Made by a program: the position numbers and the translations under genes. Source: Flavisphingomonas formosensis (GTDB lineage Bacteria > Pseudomonadota > Alphaproteobacteria > Sphingomonadales > Sphingomonadaceae). From it: 64,000 nt of DNA. The stretch spans positions 1 through 64,000 of the forward strand of contig NZ_WRPK01000006.1 of assembly GCF_009755815.1 (NCBI RefSeq), read 5' to 3'. Position 1 is the first letter of the stretch. Each line of letters starts with the position of its first letter. The notes below the pieces were generated by a model. That model was not told the DNA's origin, did not search any database, and was given only the letters and a program-made list of their open reading frames with translations. Shown piece by piece: positions 42,148-51,294 of the stretch.

Positions 42148-43281
42148 ATGTTCCAAACACTCGATCTTACCACTCTTCTGCTTTGCAGCATGCTGAGCAG
42201 CACAGCCTTCGGGCTTGTGTTTGCCGGGCTGTGGCGCGCGCGCCGTGCCGACCGCTATCTGTTGCACTGGTCGGCGAGTTCGCTTCTCTACGCCGTGGTG
42301 CTGATCAGTTTCCAGCTGCTTCGCGTCGAAGCCGTCCCCGCCGACAGCCCCCTTTTCAGCCTTCTCTACGGATTGTTCGGCCTCACCAACGTCCTGGTCG
42401 TCTCGGGCCTCAGGGCGCTGAGTGGCAGGCGGCCGTTCGCAGGCTGGATGCTCGCGCCGATATTGACTTCGGCGAGCGGTCACGCACTGCCCGTGATCGC
42501 CCTCTCCTTCTTCCCGGCCATGCCTGCAAGCGTTCTCCCTGCAGGGGAAACGGCCGGCCTTGCCATCGCCATGGCAATGACAGGCTGCGTCGTTCTGTTC
42601 GGGCCGGGCGGACGCAGCTGGACGGGTCAGCGGATTACCGCACTGGCGCTGCTTGGATATCTGCCGGGATATGCAATCGCCTTTGCCGGCGAGATCGGCT
42701 TCTCACCGTCCGTCAATCTCGTCGCGCTGATTCCCATGCTGTCGGACCAGCTTCTCCTCGGCGTGCTCAATCTCGGCCTGCTCGCCATTCCGGCCGAGCG
42801 TGCGCAGGCCCGCCTGCGTGAAGCTGCGCGGCGCGATCCTCTCACCGGCACCTGGAACCGAGCCGGTCTCGATGCCGCAGCCCATGGATTGCTCGTGCGA
42901 GGTGGCGCCGTCGTGGCGATCGACATCGATCATTTCAAGCTCATCAACGATCGGCGGGGTCATGCGGCGGGTGACGATGCTCTGGTCACGCTCGCACGGC
43001 TGGCGGTCGGGCTTGCCGAACGGTTCGGCGGAGAGATTGCGCGGGTCGGCGGCGACGAGTTCATCGCCATGCTGCCGCACGCGAGCGGTGAGCAGGCCCG
43101 TGCCTTCGCGGATCAGCTTCAGATCGTACTGCATGCGCAAGCGAGCAGGCTCGGCTGGACGATCAGCATCGGCATCGCGACCATCGCTGCGGGCGAAACC
43201 AGCCTCGAGGCCAGCCTCCGGCGCGCCGATGAGTCACTGTATCGCGCGAAGGCGCTCGGTCGGAATCGGGTGGCAGCCTGA
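42148..43281 (+). CDS. membrane diguanylate cyclase (GGDEF)
   Basis: A 377-residue protein with about six N-terminal membrane helices (residues 1-215) and a C-terminal GGDEF domain that makes cyclic di-GMP from two GTP. The domain shows RDPLTGTWNRAGLD, AIDIDHFKLINDRRGHAAGD, and the intact active-site loop RVGGDEFIAML near residue 306. The inhibitory RxxD site is absent (RFGGE at that place), so product inhibition is not expected by that route. No sensor family was recognised in the membrane part. It stands alone. Confidence 0.9.
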   Translation: MFQTLDLTTLLLCSMLSSTAFGLVFAGLWRARRADRYLLHWSASSLLYAVVLISFQLLRVEAVPADSPLFSLLYGLFGLTNVLVVSGLRALSGRRPFAGWMLAPILTSASGHALPVIALSFFPAMPASVLPAGETAGLAIAMAMTGCVVLFGPGGRSWTGQRITALALLGYLPGYAIAFAGEIGFSPSVNLVALIPMLSDQLLLGVLNLGLLAIPAERAQARLREAARRDPLTGTWNRAGLDAAAHGLLVRGGAVVAIDIDHFKLINDRRGHAAGDDALVTLARLAVGLAERFGGEIARVGGDEFIAMLPHASGEQARAFADQLQIVLHAQASRLGWTISIGIATIAAGETSLEASLRRADESLYRAKALGRNRVAA

Positions 43282-43451
43282 AGCCGGTAAGATCCGGATC
43301 GTCCGCCTCCTTTCGCACCATGCCAGCTTTTTAACGGTACCTGCGCGTCGGTACCTTCGCGCTCCTCCCCGGTTTCGGCAATATCGCTGTCATTCCGAGG
43401 TGGAGCATTGTCGCAATCGCGGCGTTGTCCTTCCGCAAGCAGGAGAGCGGG

Positions 43452-44723
43452 ATGCGCGGGGCGTTGCTGGGTGGATCATTGCTTCTTCTGGCCTTGCCGC
43501 TGAGCGGCTGCGATTTTGGAAACCCCCGTCCCGACAAGCCCTCCGTTGAGGTCAAGCTGGAGGAACCACATTGGACGGCGCAGACGGCGGACCAGCTTCG
43601 CCGGACGATTGCCGGTCGCGCCATCCATGGCCTGGATCGCCTTGCCTTCGATACCAGTGCCGCTGCCGGCACGACGGCGGGCGATGCCGCGTTGACTCGC
43701 GTCGCTCTCGCCTATGCGAACGCGCTGGCGCGGGGTGCAGCCGATCCTGCCAGGCTGTTCGCCGAATATACGCTGCCGCGCCCGGCAATCGATGCGCGCG
43801 CCGGGCTCATCCAGGCCCTCGACGCCGGGCGGCTCGACGTCTGGCTGGACGGGCTGGCGCCACAGAGCGACGATTATCGCAAGCTCTCCGCCGCCTATCT
43901 CGCCGCTGCGCCGGGTTCGGCCGTTCCCGTCACCGGCAAGCCGATCGGCCCGGGCGACAGCGATGCACGCGTGCCAGCAATTTCGGGCAGTGCGAAGGCA
44001 CGCGCCATCGCTGTGGAGATGGAGCGGCTGCGTTGGCTCGACCGCATCGTGCCCGCCACCCGCATTGACGTGAACATCGCCACGGCCGAGCTAGAATATT
44101 GGCGTGACGGCATGTTGGCCGATAATCGGCGAGTGATTACCGGGGATTCCGACACGCAGACCCCGCAACTCGGCTCGCCCCTGTTCCAGCTGGTAGCCAA
44201 TCCGACCTGGACCGTCCCGCGATCCATCCAGCGCCGGGAGTTGGCGGGAAAGGGCGACGACTATCTGCGTCGCCACAACATGCAGTGGAAGAACGGACGG
44301 ATCGTGCAGCTTTCCGGACCGCAAAACTCGCTCGGTCTCGTCAAGTTCGGGCTGAAAAACCCCTATGCCATCTATCTGCACGACACACCGGCCAAGCATC
44401 TTTTCCATGAGAGCGAGCGGCAGCGCAGCCATGGCTGCGTTCGCGTGGAGGATGCGCTCGGCTTTGCCGACATGATCGCGCGGGACGAGGGCGTGTCGGA
44501 GCAGTGGCAGGCCGCCCGGTCGGGCGATAAGCAGCGCTTCGTATCATTGCCGCGCGAAATACCGGTGAGGCTCCTCTATCGCACGGTCGTTTTCGATAAT
44601 GCCGGCGCCCCGGTGGTGCGGGCGGACCCTTATGGTTGGAACGATCGCATCGCGGCGAAGCTGGGCTTTGCCGTGCCGGCATCCCGCGAAGCAAGAAGCC
44701 AGCGGACCGATATCGGACCCTGA
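43452..44723 (+). CDS. L,D-transpeptidase lipoprotein (YcbB-like)
   Basis: A 423-residue envelope protein. It has a lipoprotein signal (LLGGSLLLLALPLSGC) whose lipobox cysteine would be acylated. A central helical domain precedes the YkuD catalytic domain with the active-site cysteine in the SHGCVRVEDALGFADMIA motif near residue 336. Such enzymes form 3-3 cross-links or attach proteins to peptidoglycan. AGGAGAGCGGG precedes the ATG at 43452; a start 27 bases earlier would put residues before the signal. The length with an N-terminal extra domain fits the YcbB/LdtD group. Confidence 0.87.
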   Translation: MRGALLGGSLLLLALPLSGCDFGNPRPDKPSVEVKLEEPHWTAQTADQLRRTIAGRAIHGLDRLAFDTSAAAGTTAGDAALTRVALAYANALARGAADPARLFAEYTLPRPAIDARAGLIQALDAGRLDVWLDGLAPQSDDYRKLSAAYLAAAPGSAVPVTGKPIGPGDSDARVPAISGSAKARAIAVEMERLRWLDRIVPATRIDVNIATAELEYWRDGMLADNRRVITGDSDTQTPQLGSPLFQLVANPTWTVPRSIQRRELAGKGDDYLRRHNMQWKNGRIVQLSGPQNSLGLVKFGLKNPYAIYLHDTPAKHLFHESERQRSHGCVRVEDALGFADMIARDEGVSEQWQAARSGDKQRFVSLPREIPVRLLYRTVVFDNAGAPVVRADPYGWNDRIAAKLGFAVPASREARSQRTDIGP

Positions 44724-44856
44724 AGGAAATGGACGAGCAGTCTGCCTAATGTGAAACCGGCAATATCTGAATCGTCGACGGGTTCCCGCCCTCACTGAAC
44801 CATGTCCTCAACAGCGATCGGCGCCAGCGCTGACGCCTTTCACAAAAGCACCGGCA

Positions 44857-44881
44857 GCGATCCGCGACGCGCGCGGATCGC
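44857..44881. repeat. inverted repeat between LDT and UrcA genes
   Basis: GCGATCCGC, seven bases, GCGGATCGC form a perfect nine-base stem in the spacer between the convergent L,D-transpeptidase and UrcA genes. No T-run follows on either strand within a few bases, so a terminator role is uncertain. Confidence 0.35.
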
Positions 44882-44990
44882 CGCAGGAAAAGGAGACAGC
44901 GGGCTTCGATACGGTCAACCCGAAGGGGGGAGAGGCCTGTGTCCATCGGCATCATCCCGCCGACAGGCAGGACCGGCGCGCCGACATGTG

Positions 44991-45335
44991 TCAGCGGCCG
45001 GCAACCTCGATCGTCCGGTCGCGCTTCTCCTGAGCCAGTGCCTTGGCCTTGGAGATGATGGTGGCGAACTGGCTATCGGCGCTGCGCGATGCCTCGGTGC
45101 GGCAGCGCGTCACTTCCCTCGTCATCGTGAGATCGCGAACGTCGAGGTTGCCGCACATGTCGAGCGCTGCGCGATGGATGCGGTGACGAAGCTCGGCCTG
45201 TCCGCCCGCTTGTGAAAGATCGAGGTCGGCAAAGGAAACGGTCCGGGTCGGAACGTCCTGAGCCATGGCGGGAGCGATGGTTGCGGAGCAAACAAATGCG
45301 GCAGCGACGGCCGCAGCAGAAATGATGCGGATCAT
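44991..45335 (-). CDS. UrcA family protein
   Basis: A 114-residue secreted protein with a signal peptide (ISAAAVAAAFVCSATIAPAM, then AQDVP). The mature part has the UrcA pattern: TVSFADLDLSQAGGQAELRH, then RIHRAALDMCGN and a second cysteine in TRCRTEASRSADS. The two cysteines probably form a disulfide in the periplasm. UrcA proteins are common and often multicopy in sphingomonads, with no known function. AAAGGGC eight bases upstream supports this ATG. Confidence 0.85.
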   Translation of the reverse strand: MIRIISAAAVAAAFVCSATIAPAMAQDVPTRTVSFADLDLSQAGGQAELRHRIHRAALDMCGNLDVRDLTMTREVTRCRTEASRSADSQFATIISKAKALAQEKRDRTIEVAGR

Positions 45336-45572
45336 GATATGCCCTTTCTGGTCATGTCGAGGCGAGACCTTGCCGCCTTCGACATGGTTACTCTGCACGT
45401 CTCCGCGATTTGCCGATGTGAGGTGCGTCACGCCGGGAAATTAAAATTTCGACAGGTTCGAGATGTTGCCTTCACGGCATCCGGATGCCAGTTGCCGGCA
45501 CCCGACCGGAGAAAAAAGGGCCTCCTTTGCCCACTATTTTTAATGATAGTGGCTGCACGTGAAGGAGCGCCG

Positions 45573-46565
45573 ATGAAGGTCGGAATCGTGGGTGCCGGTG
45601 CAATTGGCACGTGGCTGGGCGTGCGGCTCGCCCGGAGCGGACACTCGGTCAGCGTGCTGGCGAGGGGCGCGACACTGGATGCGCTTCGCGCGGGACCGTG
45701 GCGGCTCGATATCGACGGCGAAACGGTGGTGGCTTCCGTCGCGGCTGCCGCTCAGGCGACGGATCTGGGGCGGCAGGACCTTCTCGTCCTCGCGCTCAAG
45801 GGGCCGGCTCTCGGCACGGTCGCGCCGCTGCTTGCGCCGATGATCGGCCCGGATACGATCATCTGCCCCGCCATGAACGGCGTTCCCTGGTGGTTCATGC
45901 TGGGGGGCGGGGGCGAACTCGCCGGAATGGCGCTCCATTCGGTCGATCCGGATGGCTCGATCGAGCGAGCGCTTCCCTTCGATTCGGTGATCGGCAGCGT
46001 CGTACATGCGTCCGTGGCCATCTGCGCTCCGGCGCATGCAGTGCACAAGGCGGGCAACAGGCTGATCCTCGGCGAGCCGGATGGCGCGCCGTCTGCGCGC
46101 CTCGCCTCGCTGGCTGACGCATTCACCGCCGCCGGCTTCGACATCGAAAGCAGCCCTCATGTGCGCAAAGACATATGGTATAAACTCTGGGGCGATATGA
46201 CGATGAACCCGATCTCGGCATTCACCGGCGCGACCTGCGATCGGCTGCTCGATGATCCGCTGGTTGCCGATTTCGTCCTGGGGGTCATGGCCGAGGCGCA
46301 GGAAATCGGGGCGCGGATCGGATGTCCGATCGCCGAACATGGGCGGGATCGTATGGCGGTGACGCGTCAGCTCGGCGCGTTCAAGACGTCGATGCTGCAG
46401 GATGTCGAGGCTGGCAGGCCAATCGAGATCGATCAACTGCTTTCCGCGCCGCGGGAGCTTGCCGAGTGCCTCGGTATCGCGACCCCCAATCTCGACCTAC
46501 TGACCGGCCTCACCCGTCTTTTCGCGCGCAGCCATGGGCTTTACCCGGGCTGCAATGCCTTTTGA
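45573..46565 (+). CDS. 2-dehydropantoate 2-reductase family protein
   Basis: A 330-residue NADP-dependent reductase of the PanE/ApbA family, which reduces ketopantoate to pantoate in coenzyme A synthesis. The dinucleotide motif is MKVGIVGAGAIGTWLGVRLA, then ALKGPALGTVAPLLAP, and the catalytic lysine lies in DIWYKLWGDMTMNPISAFTG near residue 200. GAAGGAG precedes the ATG. Many members of the family act on other 2-oxo acids, and no other pantothenate gene is close, so the pathway is not certain. A longer frame to 45339 is unsupported. Confidence 0.8.
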   Translation: MKVGIVGAGAIGTWLGVRLARSGHSVSVLARGATLDALRAGPWRLDIDGETVVASVAAAAQATDLGRQDLLVLALKGPALGTVAPLLAPMIGPDTIICPAMNGVPWWFMLGGGGELAGMALHSVDPDGSIERALPFDSVIGSVVHASVAICAPAHAVHKAGNRLILGEPDGAPSARLASLADAFTAAGFDIESSPHVRKDIWYKLWGDMTMNPISAFTGATCDRLLDDPLVADFVLGVMAEAQEIGARIGCPIAEHGRDRMAVTRQLGAFKTSMLQDVEAGRPIEIDQLLSAPRELAECLGIATPNLDLLTGLTRLFARSHGLYPGCNAF

Positions 46566-46609
46566 GAGGCGGCGAAGCGCGCGGTTTCAAACTGGTTTGC
46601 GCCGTCCGT

Positions 46610-47500
46610 TCAGCCGCGCTCCGGGGGACGGTCCCAGGGATAGAAAGCGGGCATCTCGGATGCCTTGGCCGAAAAGCGAGGCGGGCGCTTCTCACGGAAG
46701 GCGCGGACGCCCTCCTTGCCGTCCGCAATGCTCGTATAGAAGACGGCGAGGGATTCGATTCGATGCGCCTCGATCGGCCGCGGCTCGGCGCTGTTGCGCC
46801 AGAGCATCTGACGGATCAGCGCAATGCTCTGCGGGGAGCGGTCCTTGACGAGAGATCGGGCAAAGGCACAGGCGTCCTCCATCAGCGTGTCCGGGGCGTG
46901 AAGCGAACGGACCAGTTTCTTTTCCAGCGCCTCCCGGGCATCGAATATGTCCGCGCGATATCCCCACTCGAGCGCCTGTTCGAGCCCGACGATGCGGGGG
47001 AGGAACCAGGAGGAGCAGGCTTCCAGCGTGATTCCCAGCTTGCCGAAGACGAATCCGAACCGCGCCGTGTGCGAGGCCAGGCGGAAATCCATCGGCAGCA
47101 ACATGGTCGATCCGATGCCCACCGCCACGCCATTGACCGCGCCGACGATGGGCTTCAGGCAATCATACATGGCCAGCGTCACCCGGCCGCCGGTATCGCG
47201 CACACCGGCATGGATGGCGGGATCGTCGAGCTTGTCACGCATATCCTCGATCGTCGGACTGAGTGTCTCGTCGAGGCCGAAGACATTGCCGTCCACGGAC
47301 AGATCCATCCCGGCGCAGAAAGCCTTGCCTTCGCCGGTCACGACGATCGCACCGATGCCGTCGTCCTGGCTCGCCCGTGCATAGGCATCGACGAGTTCGT
47401 CGCACATTTCGACCGTGAACGCGTTCATCCGTTCGGGCCGATTCAATGTCAGCCGGACTATGCCGTCATCGATTTCGTAGCGGATCGTCGAATAGGCCAT
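46610..47500 (-). CDS. enoyl-CoA hydratase/isomerase (crotonase family)
   Basis: A 296-residue crotonase-fold enzyme that hydrates or isomerises an acyl-CoA. It has RLTLNRPERMNAFTVEMCD, the first oxyanion-hole region GKAFCAGMDLSVDGNVFGLD and the second in KPIVGAVNGVAVGIGSTML. In the motif FGFVFGKLGITLEACSSWFL the glutamate is the expected catalytic residue. Beta-oxidation or branched or aromatic acid degradation is likely, but no partner gene is adjacent. The ATG is preceded by GGAGGGATGG. Confidence 0.88.
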   Translation of the reverse strand: MAYSTIRYEIDDGIVRLTLNRPERMNAFTVEMCDELVDAYARASQDDGIGAIVVTGEGKAFCAGMDLSVDGNVFGLDETLSPTIEDMRDKLDDPAIHAGVRDTGGRVTLAMYDCLKPIVGAVNGVAVGIGSTMLLPMDFRLASHTARFGFVFGKLGITLEACSSWFLPRIVGLEQALEWGYRADIFDAREALEKKLVRSLHAPDTLMEDACAFARSLVKDRSPQSIALIRQMLWRNSAEPRPIEAHRIESLAVFYTSIADGKEGVRAFREKRPPRFSAKASEMPAFYPWDRPPERG

Positions 47501-47810
47501 CCATCCCTCCTGCGCATTCTCCCTCGTGCATTGCCGCTGCTGGCCACATTGTCCACCTCGTGGATCGCGGATGGCCCGGGGTGAGGGCGATGGAAGAGGG
47601 GTGCGGGCCGGCGAGACATTTGGGGCTTAGCGCCGACCCTGACCGGTCGTCCCACAGGGGTCGGGGCGGCGGCTGTGCCACTATTCGAGGGGCAATGTTG
47701 CGTTTGGATTTCAGATTGTAGCTGCTCGGCCGCGGAGGAGTGCCCGCTCGCCGGACGGTTGATAGACATCAAGCCCGGATCCACTGGCGTCTTACGCATC
47801 GCCGAAGTCA
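47501..47810. other. spacer with no recognised gene
   Basis: This spacer separates the divergently read crotonase promoter from the aceA terminator. Frames on both strands are short, lack ribosome sites and show no family motif. It presumably carries the crotonase promoter near its left end. Confidence 0.4.
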
Positions 47811-47844
47811 AAAACGGAAGCGGGGCACATCGCTGCGCCCCGCC
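47811..47844 (-). terminator. rho-independent terminator after aceA
   Basis: On the minus strand GCGGGGC, ten bases, GCCCCGC is followed by TTCCGTTTTT. It lies 28 bases beyond the isocitrate lyase stop codon and is oriented to end that transcript. Confidence 0.75.
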
Positions 47845-47871
47845 CCCTTGCAACAGCTCTGTCGTTCGCCC

Positions 47872-49464
47872 TCAGGCGGCGAACTGGTTCATCGTGTTGT
47901 GGACGCCGCCGGCCTTTAGCGCGGCCTCGCCAGCGAAATAGTCCTTATGGTCGTCGCCAATGTCCGATCCGGACATGTTCTGGTGTTTCACGCAGGCGAT
48001 GCCTTGACGGATTTCCTGACGCTGCACGTTGAGCACATAGCCCAGCATGCCGGCCTCGCCGAAATAGTCTTTGGCAAGGTTGTCGGTCGACAGCGCGGCG
48101 GTGTGATAGGTCGGCAGCGTGATCAGGTGATGGAAGATGCCGGCCCGCGCCGAGGCGTCCTTCTGGAAGGTCCGGATCTTCTCGTCCGCCTCGCCGGCCA
48201 ACTCGGTCGCGTCATAGTCCGCGCTCATCAGCCGGGCTCGGTCGTAGCCGGAGAGGTCCCGCCCCTCCGCCGCCCAGCGGTCATAGACCTGCTGGCGGAA
48301 GTTGAGCGTCCAGTTGAACGACGGCGAATTGTTGTAGACCAGCTTGGCGTTGGGAACGACTTCGCGGATGCGGTCCACCATGCCGGCGATCTGCTCGATA
48401 TGCGGCTTCTCGGTCTCGATCCACAGTAGGTCGGCACCATGCTGCAGCGAGGTGATGCAATCCAGCACGCAGCGATCCGCACCGGTGCCCTCGCGGAACT
48501 GATAGAGGTTCGAGGGCAGGCGCTTCGGGCGCATCAGCTTGCCGCTGCGATTGATGATCACGTCGCCGTTGACGGTCGAAAGGTCGGTGATCTCCTCGCA
48601 GTCGAGGAAGGCGTTGTACTGATCTCCCAGATCGCCCGGCTCGCGGCTGAACGCGATCTGCTTGGTAAGGCCGGCGCCGAGCGAGTCGGTGCGCGCGACG
48701 ATGATGCCGTCGTCAACGCCCAATTCGAGGAAGGCGTAGCGGCAGGCGCGGATCTTCGCGAGGAAGTCCTCGTGCGGAACGGTGACCTTGCCGTCCTGAT
48801 GGCCGCACTGCTTTTCGTCCGAAACCTGATTCTCGATCTGCAGCGCACAGGCACCCGCCTCGATCATCTTCTTGGCAAGCAGGTAGGTCGCCTCGGCGTT
48901 GCCGAATCCCGCATCGATGTCGGCGATGATCGGCACCACATGGGTCTGGTGATTGTCGACCGCTGCGAGCAGCTGCTTTTCCTTCAGCGTGTCGCCAGCT
49001 TCGCGCGCCGCGTCGATCTCGCGGAACATCATGCCCAGTTCGCGGGCGTCCGCCTGGCGCAGGAAGGTGTAGAGTTCCTCGATCAGCGCGGGCACCGACG
49101 TCTTCTCATGCATCGATTGGTCGGGTAGCGGGCCGAATTCCGAACGGAGGGCAGCGACCATCCAGCCCGACAGATAAAGGTAGCGACGCTCGGTCGAGCC
49201 AAAATGTTTCTTGATCGAAATCATCTTCTGCTGGCCGATGAAGCCATGCCAGCAACCGAGCGATTGGGTGTAGGCGGCCGGGTTGGAGTCATAGGCGGCC
49301 ATGTCGCGGCGCATGATGGCGGCTGTATATCGCGCGATGTCGAGCCCCGTGCGGAAGCGGTTCTGCAGGCGCATGCGGGCCACCGCCTCGGCGCGAATTC
49401 CGTCCCACGCGCCGTCCTGGCGCCCGATCAGCTGATCGACCTGTGCGATGTGTTCCCAATACAT
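47872..49464 (-). CDS. aceA: isocitrate lyase
   Basis: A 530-residue glyoxylate-cycle enzyme that splits isocitrate into glyoxylate and succinate, needed for growth on acetate or fatty acids. The substrate-binding region IADIDAGFGNAEATYLLAKK, the catalytic loop VSDEKQCGHQDGKVTVPHED with the active cysteine, and LVYNNSPSFNWTLNFRQQ are conserved. KQCGH instead of KKCGH and the extra length place it in the longer subfamily of about 530 residues. The ATG at 49464 has AGAGGGAAC upstream. Malate synthase is not in the window. Confidence 0.95.
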   Translation of the reverse strand: MYWEHIAQVDQLIGRQDGAWDGIRAEAVARMRLQNRFRTGLDIARYTAAIMRRDMAAYDSNPAAYTQSLGCWHGFIGQQKMISIKKHFGSTERRYLYLSGWMVAALRSEFGPLPDQSMHEKTSVPALIEELYTFLRQADARELGMMFREIDAAREAGDTLKEKQLLAAVDNHQTHVVPIIADIDAGFGNAEATYLLAKKMIEAGACALQIENQVSDEKQCGHQDGKVTVPHEDFLAKIRACRYAFLELGVDDGIIVARTDSLGAGLTKQIAFSREPGDLGDQYNAFLDCEEITDLSTVNGDVIINRSGKLMRPKRLPSNLYQFREGTGADRCVLDCITSLQHGADLLWIETEKPHIEQIAGMVDRIREVVPNAKLVYNNSPSFNWTLNFRQQVYDRWAAEGRDLSGYDRARLMSADYDATELAGEADEKIRTFQKDASARAGIFHHLITLPTYHTAALSTDNLAKDYFGEAGMLGYVLNVQRQEIRQGIACVKHQNMSGSDIGDDHKDYFAGEAALKAGGVHNTMNQFAA

Positions 49465-49705
49465 TGCCGTTCCCTCTGAAGCAGTGTTGGAAAAATCCAT
49501 ACAGACAGAACCGAGGGATAGCCTCACAAATGCACAAAATTCCGTGTCTTCAGGTCAACAGAAGAGTGGATCATGAGGTAAACTTGTAATTTATTGACAA
49601 GCCATTTAAAACATCGTGCAGGCGAGCTGCCGATGCCTCTCTGATGAGGTAAGCGGTCGCAGATCAGCGGCTCAGGGTGCGGATCGCGCGAAATATGTCC
49701 CAGAG

Positions 49706-49957
49706 TCAGCGACGCCGTCCTGTTGGCGCGATCGACTGCACCCAGATCAGGTCCTTTCCGTAAAGGCGCCCGACAATCTCCACCTCCTCGTCGAGAAGAT
49801 GGAGAGGCACTGGCTCGATCTCGAGCCACGCATCGGTCCCGCCGCCGTCCCGAAGTGCGAAGCAACCGCCCTTGGCAATGAAATGCCCCACTTTTCGGCA
49901 GGCTGCCCGCACATCCACGCGTTCTGCGACGAAGGTCGACCGGTTCTTTTGCAGCAT
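49706..49957 (-). CDS. small DUF5818-like protein
   Basis: An 83-residue protein beginning MLQKNRSTFVAERVDVRAAC and ending LYGKDLIWVQSIAPTGRRR, with the central GGCFALRDGGGTDAWLEIEP. This small beta-rich pattern, a hydrophilic sheet around RDGGGTxxWLE and a terminal IRP-like strand, resembles the DUF5818 family of sphingomonads; its function is unknown. AGGAGCTGTC stands before the ATG. Longer frames to 50029 or 50090 are not supported. Neighbouring genes are also of the general-stress kind. Confidence 0.6.
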   Translation of the reverse strand: MLQKNRSTFVAERVDVRAACRKVGHFIAKGGCFALRDGGGTDAWLEIEPVPLHLLDEEVEIVGRLYGKDLIWVQSIAPTGRRR

Positions 49958-50226
49958 TGACAGCTCCTGTCCGATTGCAGGCCTGTCCTCTCCTGACACG
50001 ATGTTTACGCCTATGGCGCAGCGATACAATGGCCAATTGATGATGAGGCATGATGGCGAGCAGGCCCTTTCCAGGCACCGTTCGGCTCATTCAGGGCACG
50101 TTTCACAGGCAATCATTGATCTGCATCAATATAAAAGGAAAATAGCTCCGATGGCCGCACAATTCGCGATTCAAAGAATGGAGACTTTGGGAGCCCTCCG
50201 CGTTGAGCGCGCGAGAGGAGATCGAC

Positions 50227-50706
50227 ATGACCGACCAAGCCGAACTGAAGCGTGACCTGTGGAAGAAGATGTCTCAAAGCCCCTTCGTAATGATCGGGCT
50301 GACCGGCGGCGGCCAGCATAGCGAGCCGCTTACCGTTCAACTTGACAAGGATCAGGTCGACACGCTGTGGTTCTTCATCGGTCGGGATAATCGACTCGCC
50401 AAGGGCGGCGATGCCATGGCGCAGTTTGTGTCGAAGGGTCATGATTATTTTGCTTGCCTGGCCGGCCGCGCACAGCTCGACACCAATCGAGCAATGATCG
50501 ACAAGCTCTGGTCGAAGCAGACAGAGGCCTGGTTTCCGGGCGGCAAGGACGATCCCAACCTGGCTCTGTTGCGTTTCGACATAGACAGCGCGGAACTGTG
50601 GGAAGCGGATGTATCACTGTCTGGCAAGTTGAAGATGCTCTTCGGCGGAAAGATCGAGCCCAGCGAAGAGGGCAGTCACGCAAGGGTCGCAAGTACGGCG
50701 GTCTGA
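50227..50706 (+). CDS. pyridoxamine 5'-phosphate oxidase-like (general stress protein 26 type)
   Basis: A 159-residue split-barrel flavin-binding protein. MTDQAELKRDLWKKMSQSPF is followed by TLWFFIGRDNRLAKGGDAMA and WFPGGKDDPNLALLRFDID, the pattern of general stress protein 26 relatives within the PNPOx-like family. These bind FMN or FAD and act in stress responses rather than in vitamin B6 synthesis. GAGAGGAGATCGAC precedes the ATG. Its exact substrate is unknown. Confidence 0.8.
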   Translation: MTDQAELKRDLWKKMSQSPFVMIGLTGGGQHSEPLTVQLDKDQVDTLWFFIGRDNRLAKGGDAMAQFVSKGHDYFACLAGRAQLDTNRAMIDKLWSKQTEAWFPGGKDDPNLALLRFDIDSAELWEADVSLSGKLKMLFGGKIEPSEEGSHARVASTAV

Positions 50707-50844
50707 TCAGCTCGGCCAATTTCGAAGCAGCTATATTCATCCGGCCAATGGCCGATGAGATGAACGGGCAACGCCGCGATTCGCTATCCTTGTCATCTGG
50801 CGAGATTGCGAATCGCGGCCTGAACGCTTGGTCTATTGCCTGCT

Positions 50845-51180
50845 TCAGGCAGCGATCGGCATATGGCCTGGAAGAGTCCACACACAATCAGACACCCGCA
50901 CTGTGAAGCGTGCGCCGTCGTGCGGGGAGCGGAAAAAGCCAGCGCCCTCGCGGATGCGGAAGAAGGCCACGCGGTCTTCGCTCATGTCCACCCGGTCGGT
51001 CGACCCCAGCAAAACGCTTTCCCCATAGATTTCCCAGACCACCGAAGCGGTCGCGGCATGCGATCCGCTGAGTGCCATCACGTCGCTTGCCGTCAGCGTC
51101 CGCTTGTCGGTCGTGTAGAGGCGCCCGTCCACATCCACTACGTAGCGGCCCATGCCAATGCTCTGAGATCCGAATTTCAT
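50845..51180 (-). CDS. hypothetical protein, 111 residues
   Basis: I do not recognise this protein. It reads MKFGSQSIGMGRYVVDVDGR, then TLTASDVMALSGSHAATASV and ends FTVRVSDCVWTLPGHMPIAA. It has no signal peptide or membrane segment and looks like a small soluble beta-rich protein. GGAGG is suitably placed before the ATG at 51180, and base composition matches neighbouring genes, so it is probably real. It is convergent with the stress-protein gene and lies before the WYL regulator. Confidence 0.6.
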   Translation of the reverse strand: MKFGSQSIGMGRYVVDVDGRLYTTDKRTLTASDVMALSGSHAATASVVWEIYGESVLLGSTDRVDMSEDRVAFFRIREGAGFFRSPHDGARFTVRVSDCVWTLPGHMPIAA

Positions 51181-51294
51181 CGTCATCCTCCGCTTGATCG
51201 CGTCGAATGGATATTGGCTTAAGGACATGTCAAAAGCTGTCACCCTGCATTGAGCCCCGCAAAAAACATCTTTGGCCTCGCTTCCCGCTTCGCA

